From: Paguma larvata
Taxonomy: Eukaryota; Chordata; Mammalia; Carnivora; Viverridae
Assembly (NCBI GenBank): GCA_030068075.1
Contig: CM057826.1
Coordinates: 35,948,211-36,012,210 of the forward strand
Length of the DNA: 64,000 nt
Direction: 5' to 3'
Shown: in pieces, positions 23,290-35,676 of the stretch
How the letters are laid out: each line of letters starts with the position of its first letter
How positions within the stretch are numbered: the stretch's first letter is position 1
Translations under genes and position numbers: made by a program
Notes under the pieces: generated by a model
What the model was told of the DNA's origin: nothing
Database searches by the model: none
The model's input: only the letters and a program-made list of their open reading frames with translations

Positions 23290-26200
23290 CACCGTGCTAT
23301 GACCTCTCAGTTACCATCGAGAAGAAAAATATTTGTAAAATAATTTATTGGATCCTGCTAACTTCTTTAAGCAGGCAGAGGAAGCATTTCTCATTTGCCC
23401 TTAAAATCTATTACCTACATGTTTTTCCATGATATATTGGTTGGAAATGACCAGAAGCAGCTTGGTGCAGAAAGATATGGCTGTAGATGGGCCATGTTTC
23501 AGATTGCTTGGTTTCGTCTCCATCCAGGACAAACTTAGTCTCTTCGACTGACTGTTATTTCCTCGCGTGACATAAACACAGGCTTCAACCATTTGCACAA
23601 CAAAACTGAACCATCTTAGCATTCCCCAGCAAATACTATGGGGAAGCATCTCTGCACCTACATGACAAAAGAGAAATAAAAATTTGCAGTTTTCATATGA
23701 TTAAAACCATACTTTTTATTCTTTCCTTTTTGGTCTTTCTCTCTCCTGAACAGTTTGGTGGGTGAATATCAAAAGCCATTGGAACTCAGTGCATTAGGAC
23801 TCTTTATGCCTTATGTTATTAAGATGGAACAAAAGAAAGGAGAAACAAAAATCTCCTAAATGATTCTTCTTATCTTTTCCAAATACAATAATACTACCAA
23901 CTACAATCACTAAGAAATTAAAGCTGATTAAGGAACATTAGAAAAGATGTCAATGCATTTTAAAAATCAGGGTAAAATTTGCAACGTTCTTTAAGTCCTC
24001 AGGGGAAGAAAATATGTTCTTCCAAATCACAACTGAAATGTATTGCTCTTATTTTTTGCTCTAGACTCTTCAAGCACTTACCCTAAATTTTAAAATGCTT
24101 CGACAGATTCGAATGATAGTTACAGGCCATGAGGAATGCTAGTGTGTGGGCCAGAGAAGGAGAAACATTCTGGACTTCTAGCTCATCAGGCAGGTTATTT
24201 TACGGAGTATAATTTTGGTCCTGTTTAGATGGCATCTAATATTTGCACACAGTTTCTTTGGGGCTAAAAAGAGACATTTTATTATAATCGTGTGGGTTAA
24301 GATTTAAAAAAGGGGATCTTTATTTCCAATAGAAAGAGTCTAAATTGCACAAAATTAAGAGATTTAAAAAGTAGTCAATCCAACCATTGTGGATCACGGG
24401 GAAGTTCCTCAGAAAGTTCTCCACTGCAGCTTCTGCAAAGACTATTTTGTGAGGGGAGACAGAGACTGAGCTGCTGGCAGAAGTGTAAAAGCCAAAGCAT
24501 CAAACAGGCTGCTCGACTCATCTCATCACCGCCCTCCTGAATTCATCTGGAGTGTGAGCAAAATCCTAAGATCTGGCTCAAGGGCAGAATGCAAGTGGCC
24601 AGGTCTATCACAGAGAAATGTCTTTGCAACATAGATCGGCAACTTCAGACCAAGGTTTTGAAAATCTTTTAAATTTTGAAAATGAAAGATTTTGTAAAAT
24701 GATTTGGGAAGCAATCCAGAGTAAAACAGGAAAGAAAGAAAAAAAGGAAACAGCACAAGTTTGGTTTCCATATAAGAACTAACAAAGCAAATATCCCGTT
24801 ATAAATCCGTCTTGTATCTATTATCGTTTTTCTACCTCCAATCCAGCTGTTCCTGGGATTTGCAAGTATATACCACAATAAATGCATGATTCCCAAACCC
24901 CTCATTGCACCTCCATCCAACTAAAAAGAATCTGAGTTGATTATGTCCAGATAAAATCATGCAGGGAAGCAGTTGTAACTTTGTAGTGGTTGGGTCGTCC
25001 ATGCTGATATAGTGAAAATGAACAGAAGTGTAAAGAACTTCTAATAAAGTACCATGTTTGTAGAAAAGACCAGCAATTCACAGCTGATATTTTTAACTCA
25101 CCAGAATTTAAATTTATCATTAAATATTTGGAAGCTGGTTTCCTTGGAAAATAGAGGTCCATCTTTAAAAATGAGAAAAATATAAAGTAAATTTTTATTA
25201 GAGATATATAACCAGAAAATCTATTACGGTAAGGGAAATCTTGCAATACATTAAATGTTAGATCTATAAGTTAGCACTTGCGAAACTCCTTGCCTGACAT
25301 GTTTGCTATGTCACTAATATTGAACTGTGTTTGGGGACACTTTGGCATTTCTGGTAGTATTTTCACCGTAGGAAATTTCCCAATTAACAAAAGCTAATGT
25401 TAATGAAGAATTTAAGACTGTTTCCCTCTCTAAAGCCACAGCTTGTCAAGTTTTGAGTTCTTGCTTTTTCTTTCTCAGCCCCAGATATCAGAATGACAAC
25501 TTGTTTTTGTCTGACAACTTCCTTTAAAATGGCATATGAATTTTCTGTTTTGAATTTGTTGTGGGCTGCTCGAATTGCATGAGCAGTATGAATAGTATGT
25601 CTGAGCTTTAACACTACATTCTTTAGTTTGGAATTTTTGTATCTCTTTAGAATATACAGCTCCAGTTTATGAGTAGGGTTTGTTGCAAAAAAAAAAATAC
25701 ATTGTTTGGTGGGAACTCAAACTATAGTTTTCTATGGGGGTAGGGGTCTTCTATTGGGGTTTTTCTATCTTTCAAAGGCTATTCAACCACTTCATCACAT
25801 TGTAACAGACAGTATTCATTAAGCCACAAGGCCAAACTGGTAGAGTCCCTGGGCCTTGAGTCCTACCCCCAAAATTTTACTTCCCTTTTATTGAGCTTCT
25901 TAAATTTGAGGGAGGCAAGAGCGAAGGAGATAGTGGAGAAGGACACGAGTAGCTCCGATGCTCTTACAAATGTTTCCCCTGGATCAGAATTAAAGGGACA
26001 GTGGCTTGACTAGGGCTGTGGTGGAGGAGGCTCAGCACAGGAAAATCTGCAACTAGATCATGCACTTGGAGCTTGTGATGAGAACAGTTTGTCATTGACT
26101 ACTACTGAATTTAATCTTTAATAAAAGCCTGAGCTTTTCCCCTAATCAAATCAAAACATCTTAAGAAGTCACCTATAGTTTCAAATATCCTTTGAACTTA

Positions 26201-26900
26201 TGTGATTTTTCACTATAGTTGATGTGAGAGTTGTGTTATGTACAGGTGTGTTCAGAGTATCACCGTTTAAGGCACTTGTTTGTGGCATAGACGCCCCATT
26301 GCAGGAGTCACTAGAAATATGGCCCCCCATTCTAGGAGATGAATGTTTAATGAAAATCAGCACGTAGGAAGACAACAATATTAGTCACTATTTCAAGCAA
26401 ATAATTCAACTAATTGTGAAGGGAAAGAGGCTTTTTTCTTCCCATGGGAAGTTTATTTTCCAAATTGCAAGATAGTCAAATAATTAGCATATCTCCTAAA
26501 ACATGAGTTTTAATTTCTCATTCAGGTTGATATCGCTAATGGTCTATAGCTTGTGGTGAAAGGAAGTCATCTTCTTATGTGTCAGTTTTCTTGTTTTCAA
26601 AATCAATGATGACCAAATTTAACCATCTCTAAATGGTGTATTGCATAACTACACATAGTTGAAGATATCTGAATTTATTTCTCCTGCTTTTCTTTGGTTG
26701 TGATCAACCCTCCACTGAATCTTTGTATTCAATGGAGGAATAAAGAGGACATCTTAGAAACAAAAGAACAAAAAGTAGATGTTTGTTTCAAATTTGTCAG
26801 GAGAATTAACCACTGCCAGAAGAACTAGATCACCCCCCTCCCAGACTTTTATCTTCAGGAAAGCTTTCTACTTTTCCTCCCCCAGCTCTTTCTTCCACCT
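23290..26900. other. Repeat-poor unassigned DNA, left part of the island
   Basis: No transposon was recognised in 3.6 kb. Short open frames carry no family signature. Base composition is moderately AT-rich without long simple runs. Confidence 0.5.
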
Positions 26901-28980
26901 CAAGCGCTGGCTTTTAATAACACTCAGTGTGAGATCGGTTTGGGAAAAGGGAAAGTGAAATATAATTTATTTAATAAAAATTATGGAAATTATTTTAGGA
27001 AAGTCAAAGTTAAGTGCACGTTTTGGAATCCAGTTAGTAAATAAAAACTAATATCCGATTTCTTTTCCATTTCTAAAAAAAAAGCATAAAGTAAGGAAGT
27101 CTATTCAGTATGACTAACAGTGAGAATCATGATTTGTATCTCCTGTGAATGGCGACAGTATTGAGATACGTATGAATTTTTAGTAGCAGAAGTTAAAGAC
27201 ATCTAGAATAAAGGTCAAGCAAGAAAAGGACATTTTAAGGGGCTATGACATAATTTTAAAACCCCATTTTGAAATTTATTAATTGAACATTAATTAATTT
27301 GGCTTTCGTAAACATGACATATGTATTGTCTCTTGATTTCTGGAACCAAATGATAAGACAATAAAACATTCAGAGCAATAGGTGAGTTTTGCATGTGATC
27401 AGTTATGTGATGAAGCTTTCTCCCCAAGTAACCGAAGTGAATCCAAACGCACAAAGGCAGTTTATACAAGATTTTATACTAAAGAACGATCCATTTAAAT
27501 AGATGACGCTTTACTATTTTTAATAGAAGACTTGAAATGCAATCAAATGACAGAATGCATCTAGAATATCTGACTGTATTTGATTTAAAGAAAACTATCA
27601 TAAATACCACGATTATAATTCATCTTAGCAACTTTGCGCAATGATTATAGCAGCTGTTAATCAAATGATTCCACAATGATCAAGACAACAAATGGATATA
27701 AGAACAAAAGGTGATAGTTAAAAGTACCTACAGTATAACTTTAAAATGCTTTGACTTGTATACACTAGATTTTAATGTATTAATGTATCAAAAATAATGT
27801 GAATGGTAATTTTAGACATATGTTATTCCCAGTGATCTACCAGAGTACAAAATGCACCTTTGCAATTTGTAAATTTTTTTAATTGTAGTTTTTATATTTG
27901 CATCCTTTGTGAACACTATTTTGAAAAGAGTCAAAATGGTTGTCTATTTAATAGTATAACACAGAGAAAGAGTGTATCACTAAAATGTATCTAATCAGAA
28001 TTCATATCAACACTCCTCCAGAACACACAGCTTGAGGTACTTTCTTAACCATAATATTAAAGTTAAATATTATAATTAAGATACACTTCAGCTAATAAAG
28101 ATGAGAATCATGGACAATGAAGTTACCGTGCGACTGCTATTGCTATTGATTGGGAAGTTCAATCACTTTGGTTTTCAATCTTCTAAAAGCACACACTGAA
28201 AAATATTTTTGGAGCTTCAGAAAATATGTTAAATGTATTTTAATGTAATTTAATTATAAATGACAAAAATCCAAAGCAGTCATTTTGGGTAGAAACTTTA
28301 TTTTCCAGAGCATGTCTGTGAGTAACTGAGGTTACTTCACCAGATTTCAAAATGGAACATGTTAGAACAAGCGACTTCTCTTCTTAATTTTCAAGTTATG
28401 ATAATGGAATGTTTTTATAAATCTTAATGCCAATGATTTCTGTCTGAATTAACTTGCAATCTTTATTGACACCTGGAAAACTGGGGGGTTCCTTTCTTGC
28501 TGATAATTACATTGTTCTGGTTGTTAGAATTAGAGTGTCTCTGTTTTGTTCTAAGCTGGTCAGAGCAAGGTTTTTGAACTTGGATTTGTTACTGCTTACT
28601 TGTCATCGGTCTGCCACGACCTCAAGAGTTGTGACCAAAGCCTCTTCCACTTATATTTTAGCATATCAAAAGGCCAGGAACATCAGTGAGGGGCTCCTGG
28701 CACAAACAAGGTCTAGGGATATTTATTTGCGCAAGAGAAACAATGCTTTGTAGCTCTGTGCCATAAAAAAAGAAAGGCGTATACCTTTCAATTTGCTCAA
28801 ATAGAAGAGTTAGACAGAGAAGTTTCCCTGAATTTTATGATCTTATTATGCCAAAGAAAATGAGCCCGTCCATTTCAGAGGAGAAGAATTAAAGTTTTTT
28901 TGAGCAAACTTTTTCCTGTAAGTTTTTCCCCTAATCTTTAAGTCACTGCTTCTTTCCTTACCACACGGATACTTTCCTAT
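26900..28980. other. Repeat-poor AT-rich DNA, centre of the island
   Basis: No transposon was recognised. TAATTA-type homeodomain words recur, for example 27,279-27,300 (ATTAATT repeated). Confidence 0.5.
27400..27720. promoter_or_regulatory. Candidate conserved enhancer-like element
   Basis: Unique sequence dense in regulatory words: palindromic C/EBP-like TTGCGCAAT (27,634-27,642), CAGCTG E-box (27,651-27,656), AATCAAATGATT (27,660-27,670) and a TGACAG MEIS-like word (27,547-27,552). The words are short and frequent by chance, so the case rests on clustering within a transposon-free block. Confidence 0.3.
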
Positions 28981-29400
28981 TGTGACTTTACCTGTCTGTC
29001 TTCCCTCCCCCACCCTTCTCTCGTTCTCTTTCAAAGCATTTTTTCAATCAGCACATGAGGTTCTGAAAGAAAATTATTTAGTCTTGGCTTTTCCCTCAAC
29101 TTTATTCAGCAAAGCTACTGACTCGAACAAAAGCAGTACTGTACCTGCTCCCGGCCGCCAGAAACAATGAGGAGCGCCTTGATAAGATTAGATGTAATTT
29201 TAAATGCAGCGGGGACAAAGCCTCCTTCCCACTAACCCCACTCGCAATCCCCTACTGTAATTCCACCACAGTGAGCAGTTGAAAAATCCCTGACCAGAGC
29301 CAGACTGCTTGGTAAGCGCCACCTAACAGACATAGAAACATGATCTGCATCATTTTCAGGCTTGGCAGACATTTTGTGCATAAAAAAGAAAAGAAAAGAA
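28980..29400. promoter_or_regulatory. Candidate conserved enhancer-like element
   Basis: Unique, less AT-rich, with retained CpGs (for example 29,151-29,160 and 29,174-29,176). It carries a SOX-like AACAAT (29,163-29,168), a GATA word GATAAG (29,181-29,186) and a homeodomain-like GTAATTTTA close together. No open frame or splice pattern argues for an exon. Function is inferred, not shown. Confidence 0.35.
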
Positions 29401-29415
29401 AAGGGGGGGGGGGGG
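29386..29415. repeat. (AAAAG)n followed by G13
   Basis: AAAAG units run directly into thirteen G residues (29,403-29,415). Such a G-run is prone to length change and to sequencing error. Confidence 0.92.
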
Positions 29416-30690
29416 AAGGCCATCTTTGAAACCAGACACAAGTAAACTTTATATATTCCCAGTTTTATAGTTTCAAGAACTTAAATCTGAAATGTCAAAC
29501 AAGAAAAAAGAGAAATATATGTTGAAAACACGTATCGAATCAGTTTTGAAATTAGCTTTCTTTTTGAACAGTGACTACCCCCTCAGTCTAAGTTAAATTG
29601 TTCTTTGGACTGTGTAGCATTTTGAACGATTGAAGTAAGCATAAATGTTGTGTACGAATCGAAGAAGCTAGATGCCCAATGTGCATTGTTTTTAACTCAT
29701 AAAAATTCTGTGAAAGCATCTATATGCAGTGTTAGAATTCTTTCCTTTTTCTTTTGTCCTTTTGGGTAAGAAACTTGACCTAATATGTCTTTATGTGTAT
29801 GTGTTATATTTGTTCTGGCCATAAAACCCTATTGATTCTTTTTTTTTTCTTGTACTAAAAAGCAAATAATAATGTATCTCTTTGTGGTCTGACACTTTGC
29901 CTGTTTATCATCTATCTGTACCTGTGTACTGTTTTCATAAATACATAATACTGATTTTTATATTTTAAGAGGAAAATTATATTGACAGCAGTAAGATGCC
30001 TTTGTTTCATTAATCGTACAGAAGCAACTCAGTTTGTCCACATAAGTACTTGTATAAGGATATATATTGTTTCCAATTTTGTGAAACAAGCCATTTAAAC
30101 GGCATTATGTAAACTGCTTTTAATCACAGCTAACCCTTTTATAATGCGGCTAAGATCTCCTTAATTTGTCAGTTCTAATGCATTTTTTTGTGTCAAATGT
30201 TCTTTATAGGGGGCATGACTGCATACTGAAAAAAAGTCAGATGTTGAAACTGGATAAAGAGTCTTAACTGACTAAATTTGAGAGGCTCACTAATCTCTGA
30301 ACTTCTGATCCCATAGTAGCAGGTATTTCTGAGTTAACACGAGAGGACAAATCTCTACACTTGCCTAGTTCTGGAAATTAGTGGAGTTTTGAGCATGGAA
30401 CCTCCCAGTAACCTGACAAATACACTGCCTGTGTGTGCCGTGATTGCCCTTGTTTTTTCGTCATAAAACTTTAGGAAGCTGAGAAAATACTGTTAGAAAT
30501 CTTAATTTCTATTCCAACCCACCCTAACTCCATATGTTGCTTCCCTATGAGAGAAAAAAGAAACCTAAACGATGAGAATTTTCATAGGATTTCAGTGAAT
30601 TTGATTCCACTAAACATTCCTGAAATGTGTTCCTATCCTTCAAAGTAGTGGACTGTGTTGACTTTTTAAATTGTTTTGATGGGAAAGAAA
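29416..30690. other. Repeat-poor AT-rich DNA, right part of the island
   Basis: No recognised transposon or gene. It ends at a long pyrimidine tract. Confidence 0.45.
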
Positions 30691-30698
30691 AAAAATTC

Positions 30699-30818
30699 TT
30701 CTTTCCTTTTCCTTTTTTGTTTTCTTTTCCCTTTTCCCTTTTCCTTTTCTTTTCTTTCCTTCTTTCTTCTTTGCTCCTTGTCTTTGTTTTGGGGGCTTTT
30801 TTTTTTTTTTTTTTTAGT
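30699..30818. repeat. Polypyrimidine tract with T21 run
   Basis: About 75 nearly uninterrupted C/T residues (TTTTCC/TTTC type), a short GCTCCTTGTCTTTG break, GGGGG, then about 21 T. It gives spurious Lys/Phe-rich open frames on both strands. Confidence 0.93.
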
Positions 30819-31069
30819 ATTTTTTGACCTGCCAATAGTGTAACCAAATATCTTCCTTGCTCTTCTGTCTTTTGTGTCCTCCTCCATCTGTTCCTGGAAA
30901 GATGTGGATAGACGCTGGCCACCGACCACTTTGGGATTGGGGGAAACGATAAAGATTACTTTCCTTCTGACCACCTCTCCCCAGGTGCTTAGCAGCTCTG
31001 TGGATTTGCAGACCCTCAGTTTTCCTGAGCAGTCCCTTTTTTGTTTCTGGCATCCTCATCCTACTTTCT
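30819..31069. other. Unassigned DNA
   Basis: No recognised element. Overlapping open frames on both strands have no family signature. Confidence 0.35.
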
Positions 31070-31145
31070 ACAATGAACCCGACACTGTTGTAGGGACCGG
31101 GGATTAACAAGACAGGATAGTTCTGCTCTTAAGGAGCTCACAGCC
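31070..31145 (-). mobile_element. L2 3' end, inverted
   Basis: 'GACACTGTTGTAGGGACCGG', 'GGATTAACAAGACAGGATAG' and 'CTTAAGGAGCTCACAG' follow the inverted L2 tail. Confidence 0.6.
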
Positions 31146-32364
31146 TTGTGACAAGAGACTCAAGAAAAAAAAGCAGTGTCTGTTTCCAGACTTACCCTCT
31201 CACCTGCCCCCGATCAGGGAAGCCTCCCGGTTTCCCATCCCTCTACCCCCTGGGAAGCTGGGAACAAAGGGAAGCTGACTCAACTGATCACCTTCAAAAC
31301 TGTTGTCATCTCAGACAGACTGCGTTTTAAGTCTTGTTCGCAAAAGTCAGGTTACTCCTAAGGATCTTTGTCAGCAAAGACCACAGGTAAAAGGGAGCAA
31401 TATTTCATATTAGAGAGAATCTTCTTCAGGATCTCTTAGTCATGACCAAAATGCATGTATTCTAGGGTTGACTTCATCTTCTTGGTTGAGAATTTATACA
31501 AATCCATCAGGACTCAGATTCAGAGAAAGCCTTTACAACGTATGAAATTACTACTTGTTTTTCATATTTATCACCTTTCATATATATACTTTCTATGAAA
31601 GAAAAAGAAGTCACGTTACTGTTTACATGTCAATAAATATTTATCTTAAAACACATTGAGACATATATTGAAGTATTGTTTTCTTATTACTAACGTACCT
31701 TTGCAAAAGTTAGAGATGATCTCCAGTTTCAGAAAGTTAATACCCAGCAACTATCCTACTCTTTTTAGTGTATTCCTGCTAGCATGATTTTAAATCCATA
31801 ATTAATACATGTTTGTTGGCATGATATCACAAGATCCACATACACAAAAATCACAAAAAGTAAAAAAACATATTTTTATTATATTTGCAGTACTCAGAGA
31901 TGGCAATTCCTAACGTCTGCTTTTGGCTTTTTTCTACCCAAGTATTTTCATATTTTTCTGCAAGGGAAATTATCGTGTACACAGCAGTTTTCAATCGCTT
32001 TAACTTAACAGCACATCACAAATGTGATAAATTTACTAGAAGGATTATGCTTATCTTTCTCAATATATTCTATTTTTTAAATATCTGCATTGTGTGGATA
32101 TAGACTTTATTCAGAAGATTCTCTTTTGTTTCTTGTCTTCTTTCTCCCTCTTTTATACTAATGTATTGTCTTTTGGCTCTTTGCTCTCCAGCCTCCAAGT
32201 TGTTTTTGTTTTTGTTTTTTTTCCCCCTATGCTCTGCCTTCCAAATGGAAAGTTCTTCTTCTTCCTTCCTTTATCTCCTTGTCTGGAAATTGTGTTCACT
32301 CTACACGACTCAACTGGTACGCCTCTTTCTCAAAAAAAAAAAAAAAAATCTAAAATTCAGCTTT
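31146..32364. other. Unassigned DNA
   Basis: 1.2 kb with no recognised repeat. Contains an A-run near 32,332-32,348. Open frames at 31,885-32,438 are T-rich and low in complexity. Confidence 0.4.
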
Positions 32365-32379
32365 ATCTTCTGCATTTCT

Positions 32380-32601
32380 TTTTTTTCTTTAATTTTTTTT
32401 TAATGTTTATTTTTGAGAGACATAGAGACAGAGTATGAACAGGGGAAGGGCAGAGGAAGAGGGAGACACAGAATCCGAAGCAGGCTCCAGGCTCTGAGCC
32501 GTCAGCACAGAGCACGATGCGGGGCTCGAACTCACAGACCATGAGATCATGACCTGAGCCGAAGTCGGCCGCTTAACCAACTGAGCCACCCAGGCGCCCC
32601 A
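32380..32601 (-). mobile_element. CAN-SINE, inverted, well preserved
   Basis: A full-length inverted copy with an intact head (GGGGCGCCTGGGTGGCTCAG on the minus strand). It is flanked by a perfect 15-bp duplication, ATCTTCTGCATTTCT (32,365-32,379 and 32,602-32,616). This is the first SINE after an 18.6-kb gap. Confidence 0.97.
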
Positions 32602-32616
32602 ATCTTCTGCATTTCT

Positions 32617-33565
32617 ATCACGAGTTTAGGATACTTGCATTGTGGGACTTATCACACACTATGTGGAGAGGCATCATCAGAGCTCAGACCCTGTCAGGTT
32701 GACAAGTGGCATTAGCAATGCATTCTTCTATGGGGCTCTGTTGAACGCTCTGGGCAGAACAGCCTTCAGATGGCATAGACTGTTTTGGGAGCTCGATGCT
32801 TGTCATGGAAAATAGAGGACCCTGAAATAGTTGTTTGACTAATGTCTCTAGTTTGCATGGCCCCATTGAGTCACATGTGAAAGAATATGACCCTAGGTCA
32901 TAACCGGGGTTCAGGCAAATACACATCTGATTGAAGGATTGTGGTTTTCTCCAAAGAGACTCAGTTAGAAGAAGAGGTTGCAGCTGCCCAAGAGAAAATC
33001 ACCTATGTGTGGAGAGAGCCTGACTACTAAGGTTGAGATGTTAGAGGGACCTGTGGCTGCTGGTGCAGCATGAGACTGTACCTAACGCGGCTGTGCTTGG
33101 CTGTGTGCTGGGAAGCAGACTGCTGTGTAAATTAGATGACTTGCACCACTAAGGACCTAAAGGCTTTGCTATTGAAATCACCCCTGGAAGGATAAGTCAC
33201 AGAGATAAAAGCACACAACCCAGATACAGCCTGTGTTGAGATCCCCAGGCAGTTCACTCTGGCCAGCAGAGTGGCAGGGGTGGAAACAAGGGGCAGCTGA
33301 GTCAGTGGAACCGAAGGACCGAGCAGATGCAAAGCCTGAACAGATAGAAGCTTCGGAAGGACCCTCCTGATCCCCCTCTCCACCCACTAACTCCTGGAGG
33401 GATTGAAAGTGAAGACTATACTTCCCCTAGGCAGAGCAGTAAGGTTAGGGTATGGCACCTAGTGTGACACACAGATAGACATAGAAAGGACTTTTGTACC
33501 CTTGTATATTTCTAGTTAGTGCAGGGTCTCATAGACACTTAATATATTCACTTGTTTATTAAACT
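32617..33565. other. Unassigned DNA, moderately GC-rich
   Basis: No repeat was recognised. 33,000-33,430 is close to half G+C, unlike its neighbours. Minus-strand open frames (83 and 69 codons) overlap each other and match no family I know. It may be an old LTR or unique sequence. Confidence 0.35.
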
Positions 33566-33578
33566 CACAAATATTATT

Positions 33579-33597
33579 TTTAAAAAGTGTTTATTTT

Positions 33598-33650
<53 letters not shown>

Positions 33651-33826
33651 GAAGAGAGAATGCATGAATGGGGAGGGAAAGAAAGAGAGGGAGAGAGAGA
33701 ATCTCAAGTAGGCTCCATGGTGTCGGTGCAGAACCTGACTTGGGGGTTGATCTCATGAACCATGAGATCATGACCTGAGCTGACATCAACAGTTGGATGC
33801 TTAACGACTGAGCCACCCCAAGGCCC
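33579..33826 (-). mobile_element. CAN-SINE with large AG expansion, inverted
   Basis: Inverted SINE whose pyrimidine-rich middle has grown to about 60 bp of AG (33,597-33,659). Perfect 13-bp duplication CACAAATATTATT at 33,566-33,578 and 33,827-33,839. Confidence 0.96.
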
Positions 33827-33839
33827 CACAAATATTATT

Positions 33840-34714
33840 ATTGAGGCATAATATATATCTGGCATTATTCTAGGTACTTGGACAAAAATGGTCAACAAAA
33901 AACAGACATGGTTATTGTCATGGTACTAAATGTTCACTGAACTAGAATTTAAGCAAATAGATTTTCATTTCCTTACTTTCCTGTTTCTTCATGCAGTTTA
34001 TTCTGAAATTTAATAATCCAAGTTTTATATTATTTTCATAATATGCTCTTAAAAATATGGAGGAGTAAGCAGTTCTAAAATATAAATAACCTAACAGGTT
34101 ACAAATGATCCTTTATAGGTGTTGTTATGTAAATTAATACTTTGGAATGGACATTAGTTTTTCCAAGTCACTAAACCAAAATGACTTGCTTTGGAACCCT
34201 AAACTGTAGGGGAAATATACATTTTGTGTACACGTAATGCAACTACTTATTTGGAACTATAATCCTAAATCTAATTAGACCTGACAATGAAGCATAAAAT
34301 GAAGAGAGATAATTATTTTGAACTGGGTTCTTTAATAATTGTTACTAACTTCTTGAATACATTAAGAATTCCCTCTCTGTGGATAGACCAAAATCTTAAT
34401 CCGCAGTGTTCAGCCTACATAGGAGATGGGGACATGCATACTTACTGAACCCGGGCAGGAAATGGGATCGTCTGGACAGTGTGAAGTAGACTCAATATTT
34501 TCAGGCACTCATTTGTGCATACTAAATGTACCCATAGTGTCTCTATCCGTTTCTCACTTGAGTTCCATTATTTTTAAAATCCTAAAGTAGATGGATTTTC
34601 TATAATAATAATAATTATATAATGGACAGCAATTGGGAAATGAACAAAAGCTGCCTCTTTTCAAAAGTCTTCTTCACTCCTGAAGGTAGCTTAATCACGG
34701 AACTAACATGGATA
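33840..34714. other. Unassigned AT-rich DNA
   Basis: No recognised element. Confidence 0.4.
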
Positions 34715-34850
34715 GCATTTCATATTTTAAGGGACAGTCACACATTTAATTTTTATAGCAAATCTATGAGGCTACTTGTATATCTTCATTTTATAGGTGG
34801 CCCAGCTGGGCCAAAGATATCAGGTAATTTGTCCAATTTGACTAAGATAT
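34715..34850 (-). mobile_element. MIR, inverted
   Basis: 'CAAATCTATGAGGCTACTTG', 'CTTCATTTTATAGGTGGCCC' and 'ATCAGGTAATTTGTCCAATT' follow the inverted MIR core. Confidence 0.7.
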
Positions 34851-35319
34851 GACAAGAAGTTTGTCAGTAATAAGAAAACACATAAAAAATTACATATCTT
34901 TCTCCCATTTTGGCAAAACATGATGTACTTCTGGGTTGTTTGAGGATATGACCTCTGTCCACAAAGACTTTCTATTTGAATGGAGGTAAGCAAACTATTT
35001 ATGTCAAAGATATAGTTCATCATATTAAAAGTACAAAGGAATATAGTACAAGTTATAAGCATAAATTCTGAGGTCTCATGGAATAATGCCATAGCTCAGT
35101 AAAGTTAATGCTATTAATACTAGAGATATTGTTGTCTCAATGTGAAGGAGAGGTGTTGGGTGATTACCTTTGAGTCACTAGAATTTTATCATAAAATAAT
35201 AACAGAGACACCAAGAAAAGAAAAATGGCTGTTTCTGAGCAGTAGAAGAGCTTCACAGAGAGATATTTTCCTTTATACTTTCTAATTTCATTTATGAAAT
35301 GAAAAAGACAGGAAATAAA
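34851..35319. other. Unassigned DNA
   Basis: No recognised element. The left end of the L1 that follows is not sharp. Confidence 0.35.
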
Positions 35320-35640
35320 ACACCACTAAAAGAGAAATAGAGAGACTAAGAGAGAAAAAGAGAGAGAGAAAAAGAGAGAGAAACAGACTCTCAGCTATAG
35401 ACAACAAACTGATGGTTACCAGAGGGGAGGTAGATGGGGGGGGGGTGTAAAATAGGTGATGGAGGGGCACCTTGGTGGCTCCGTCAGTTGAGCATCTGAC
35501 TTCAGCTCAGGTCATGATCTCACCATTCCCGAGTTCAATCCCCACGTCGGGCTCTGTGCTGACAACTCAGAGCCTGGAGCCTGCTTCAGATTCTCTGTCT
35601 CCCTCTCTCTCTCTGCCCCTCCCCCACTCATGTGCGCGCA

Positions 35641-35676
<36 letters not shown>

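Noticed and set aside
28454..28753. 99-codon plus-strand frame as an exon
   Set aside because: No recognised domain, and the codon-level look is unremarkable. The surrounding block may be constrained for other reasons.
30545..30974. Lysine-rich minus-strand frames of 125 and 102 codons
   Set aside because: The lysine and glutamate richness comes from reading the polypyrimidine tract on its purine strand; two frames over the same tract do this equally.
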